From: Acanthaster planci
Lineage: Eukaryota > Echinodermata > Asteroidea > Valvatida > Acanthasteridae
NCBI RefSeq assembly: GCF_001949145.1
Contig: NW_019091374.1
Span: forward strand, 532,579 to 596,578
Reading direction: 5' to 3'
DNA: 64,000 nucleotides
Shown: piece by piece, positions 61,501 to 64,000 of the stretch
Position numbering within the stretch: the first letter of the stretch is position 1
How the letters are laid out: each line of letters begins with the position of its first letter
Position numbers and translations under genes: made by a program
Notes under the pieces: model-generated
The model's input: the letters and a program-made list of their open reading frames with translations, nothing else
The model's database searches: none
Told to the model about the DNA's origin: nothing

Positions 61501-63501
61501 CACTTGGTACCCACACAGAATCTCATATACTCGGATTGTGTGCGTCATCTCATACTCACAAGGAATGCGCGCATTCTTGTCAGTGGGTTGGGGGACTACA
61601 GATGTTGAAATGCAGACATTGTGGGACCATTAATGTTACTGAGACAAAGTTGACTTGGTGCCAAACTTCTTAACGACTGAAATCTTCCCCTTAGCCTAAG
61701 GAAGGCCCACCCACAATATTTTGTCTTGCTTTACTGCCAGGAAGGAGCATTGTATACTTCCCGTTGTTCCTACATTAAAACTCTCCCCACAGACTCAACA
61801 CAGGCACTTACTACTGAGGACAATAGACTGACCACTGACGACAGGGACAATCTGTCCTGTCCATTTGGTTATGTCCTAAAAGTAAAGCATGCACTCACAC
61901 ACTTTTTTTACATACATGTACCTTATACAGAGATTTCTTTATTTTACGTTTATTTAAGAAACTCAAAGAAAACATTAATTTTCCCCATAATGGACACTGC
62001 TGGATTATTTATAATGACTGTCTTGACGCGTCTCTTCATTTTGCCACAAATGACCCTAACACTGAAGTGACAGGAATCTGCCTGCCTCACAGTTCCTCAA
62101 AATCCCTCTAAATCCCCTGGTGGGTTTTGGTTTTGGAGGGTAAGGGTTATTCTAGGAAGGCTCATTCTTGAAACTTTTTTCCCCCCAGTACTATGAGAAA
62201 CAAGAGGGCAAGGCAGACGGCACTGAGACAACATCCAATGTCAACCAGAAGCTTAGGTACCACGTCCTCGGTACGGCCCAGTCTGAGGACGTCCTGTGTG
62301 CAGAATTCCCCGAAAACCCCAAATGGCTGAGGTCAGTCAGACAGAAAGTCGTTATTTGGTGGCCTTTACAGTGGGCCAGATTGTTTCTACTTGACAAGTT
62401 TTGCAAAATAGGAGGGGAGTGCTGTGGCCTCATGTTAAAGAGCATTCAATTAATATCTGCGGGTAGAGTTCCCGGTTACGGGTTCAAATCCAGCCTGGGG
62501 TGATGGTGCGTGTGCCCTCGGGCAAGGCACTTTGTCACTCAGTGCCTCTCCTCCACCCAGGGGTATTTGGGTACCCTGTGAGGGTCAGACATGAGTAGTG
62601 TGGTCGATTTAGCCGCTCTGCGCCAAAATGACTGCATTGAGCTGTAGACTCCCCAGAGAGCTGAGATGGTATTTGGAATGTTTCATGGGCCCAGTGAACA
62701 GGGGTAGTAATAATGGAAAATGGCTTGATCTTGGTTAAAAGGGCTGTACAAAAACTGTTACCATTCTAAAATATTTTTTGTTTACCAAAGTGACTCATTG
62801 TTATCTGCTAAGGTACACCTATAATTAAGCAAAGGATAGATCTGTATTCAGATGTAGGAAGAGCCACTTCTAGACTCACAAACTGCATCTATGAAGGTAC
62901 ATGTATTTGTTATCGTTATTAACCTCTAGGCATTTCCTGACTTCTTTTCCAGCGGTGCTGAAGTGAGTGATGATGGTCGTTATGTCATTCTGAGCATCAG
63001 ACAAGGGTGCGACCCAGTCAACCGTCTGTATTATTGTGACTTGGAGAAGACTAAGCATAAAATTACTGGTGAGTAAAAAAAATACGATTGTGAATCATTG
63101 ATAGTTGTAAAATGTCGATAAATAAAATAGTCATTAGATTGTTATTGCTTAGTCTGCTTGTATTTGTTACGCATACTTCAAATGTTCCAAATGTCACGTC
63201 CAACGCCTCAGCAGTAACACTTGCTTACAAGCCCCTCCTGTCTCAGTTTGTTTTAACCACGTTTTTCAGTGCCCCCATACATATCAAGATTGTTTTTCCC
63301 AAATGGAGTTCACATTACTGTAGCTGGAACTGACATTTTTTCTCATGGTCATCAGGAATTCTGCCTTGGGTGAAACTGATCGACAACTTTGACGCCGAGT
63401 ACGAGTACATCACCAACGAAGGCACGCTGTTCACCTTCAAAACCAACCTGAAATCCCCCAAGTACAAACTCATCAACATTGACTTTGCACAGCCGGCTAT
63501 G
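55543..63501 (+). CDS. PREP: prolyl endopeptidase, N-terminal half (exons 1-8), continues past the window
   Basis: Cytosolic serine peptidase cutting short peptides after proline. Exons: 55543-55605, 58109-58236, 58773-58868, 60560-60728, 61316-61417, 62189-62331, 62953-63069, 63356-63501. About 321 of ~710 residues are present: the N-terminal segment ([18 protein letters not shown]) and the first propeller blades ([94 protein letters not shown]). The catalytic Ser, Asp and His exons lie beyond 64 kb. Phases match except at exon 7/8, where exon 7 ends one base too long (run of five A at 63059-63063); this could be an assembly error or a real lesion. The start follows family length, but two upstream in-frame ATGs (55465, 55507) would add a hydrophobic leader. 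Confidence 0.93.
56120..56370 (+). repeat. repeated motif CCCTAACGTGGCRCACTT
   Basis: CCCTAACGTGGCACACTT near 56132 and CCCTAACGTGGCGCACTT near 56353 are nearly identical 18-base words about 220 bases apart in PREP intron 1. They may be subterminal repeats of an unidentified element. No inverted ends found. Confidence 0.4.
57243..57839. mobile_element. TTAA-flanked element, piggyBac-like MITE
   Basis: TTAA at 57243-57246 is followed by CCACTTGCTGCCGGG; at the right, CCCGGCAGGAAGTGG precedes TTAA at 57836-57839. The terminal repeats match at 14 of 15 bases. This is what a piggyBac-type insertion looks like (TTAA target, ends starting CC). 597 bp overall, no transposase; the 81-codon minus frame inside is not a gene. 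Intron 1 of PREP. Confidence 0.7.
58279..58410 (+). repeat. tRNA-derived SINE fragment
   Basis: TAGCCTAGTGGTTAAGG (A box) and GGTTCAAATCC (B box), about 55 bases apart, follow a tRNA layout without forming a full cloverleaf. The downstream part CTTTATCCCTACTTGCC differs from the SINE at 62.4 kb. Begins 42 bases after PREP exon 2. Confidence 0.65.
59690..59805. repeat. dispersed repeat, third of three
   Basis: TTTTTATGCTAATGCACATT, GCATATTAATGAGCAAAACA, ATGATGTCATCCAAGG, GCCTCAATGTTGCTC and TTGTGCACAGA; matched in parts by 50795-50880 and 43550-43665. Intron 3 of PREP. Confidence 0.6.
60073..60356. repeat. near-perfect palindrome containing a tRNA-like SINE promoter
   Basis: Left arm 60073-60203, loop 60204-60227, right arm 60228-60356. 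The arms are inverted copies with only a few differences, so single strands could form a hairpin of about 130 bp. Across loop and right arm the plus strand reads as a tRNA head: A box TGGTCGAGTGGTTAAG, B box GGTTCGAGCCC, then CACCCGAGTAAGC. Both strands carry a B box. Open frames here are artefacts of the repeat. Intron 3 of PREP. Confidence 0.9.
60800..61130 (+). other. ACTCAA-rich intronic stretch
   Basis: Many loosely spaced ACTCAA, GACTCA and ACTCRR words occur between PREP exons 4 and 5, suggesting an old, decayed simple repeat. No coding potential. Confidence 0.4.
62408..62765 (+). repeat. tRNA-derived SINE, copy 3 (fullest)
   Basis: The head includes GTGGCCTCATGTTAAAGAGC and B box GGTTCAAATCC. 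The body runs GTGTGCCCTCGGGCAAGGCA, CTCCTCCACCCAGGGGT, GGGTACCCTGTGAGGGTC, GTGTGGTCGATTTAGCCGC, ACTCCCCAGAGAGCTGAGAT and ends CTTGGTTAAAAGGGCTGTAC. The copies at 35.1 kb and (inverted) 0.6 kb align with it piecewise. Intron 6 of PREP, downstream of exon 6. Confidence 0.85.
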
Positions 63502-64000
63502 GTAAGACGTGAATCTGCCCTCCATGTAAAAGTCCTCATATTATCAGGTCTTGAATTCTGTCTTTTTATTGGTCTGAAGTGGTCATGTGCCTGGTATGTA
63601 AAAAAAAGTATATCTTCTGCTTGCAAATAAATTCCTCACATAAACACAGCGTTAGTATTATGAATGACATCGCCAATATCCTGCAGAGCAAGTCACAACC
63701 TTTAACATTTTTCACATCTTGGTATGATGGCACAAACTGATTTCTAACTGCTGTTCTGTGCGACATGTGTATTTTACCCCGTTGCAGGGATGCAGCAAGT
63801 CTGCTTAAAATGAATAAAATCATCACAAAGGCTTGGCTTGATGAAATGGCCATTTTTGAGTGGGCTCTCCAAATCCATGGGAGGGAGGCTGACTGTTTTT
63901 GCTTTAATTGCAGGTGTAGCCTCACTTTGGGAAATCTTTTTCACTTTGAAATAAAGGCGCATGGCTTTTCATTCATAATTTGAAACTACCCGTCTGAGCA

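Overview
The window looks like nuclear DNA of an invertebrate deuterostome, most likely an echinoderm (perhaps a sea star). The evidence is AT-rich sequence with introns of 0.1 to 7 kb, very frequent TACATGTA and TAGGCCTA strings, tRNA-derived SINEs, Tc1 and TTAA-flanked DNA elements, and genes resembling vertebrate orthologues (TMEM18, PREP). The organism is an inference, not something read directly. No prokaryotic genes, rRNA or CRISPR were seen. Five multi-exon genes can be assembled by hand because reading phases match at nearly every GT-AG junction. || Layout. (1) 2.9-6.7 kb, minus: a complete 4-exon carbohydrate sulfotransferase of the HNK-1/chondroitin type, with a Tc1 corpse in its last intron. 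(2) 6.7-16.1 kb: gene-poor. (3) 16.2-26.8 kb, minus: an 8-exon type I membrane protein, signal peptide-EGF-SEA-EGF-TM-tail, the layout of small transmembrane mucins; its introns hold a non-LTR reverse transcriptase fragment, a palindromic MITE and other repeats. (4) 28.9-36.6 kb, plus: TMEM18, whose exons 2 and 3 appear twice in a tandem copy, each copy ending at a single N, so a false (haplotype) duplication is likely. (5) 40.4-54.0 kb, minus: a 13-exon NIMA-related kinase of 541 residues with an acidic tail, one predicted GC-AG intron and several intronic repeats. (6) 55.5-63.5 kb and beyond, plus: the first 8 exons of prolyl endopeptidase (PREP), with an apparent one-base excess at the end of exon 7. 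|| The mucin-like gene and TMEM18 are divergent, TMEM18 and the kinase are tail to tail, and the kinase and PREP are head to head across about 1.5 kb. The genes do not form an obvious pathway (Golgi sulfation, cell-surface receptor, nuclear-membrane protein, kinase, cytosolic peptidase). Most remaining interest lies in the repeats: a nearly perfect 284-bp tRNA-SINE palindrome, a 1.96-kb TIR element carrying seven copies of one 15-base motif, two TTAA-bounded elements and two minisatellites.
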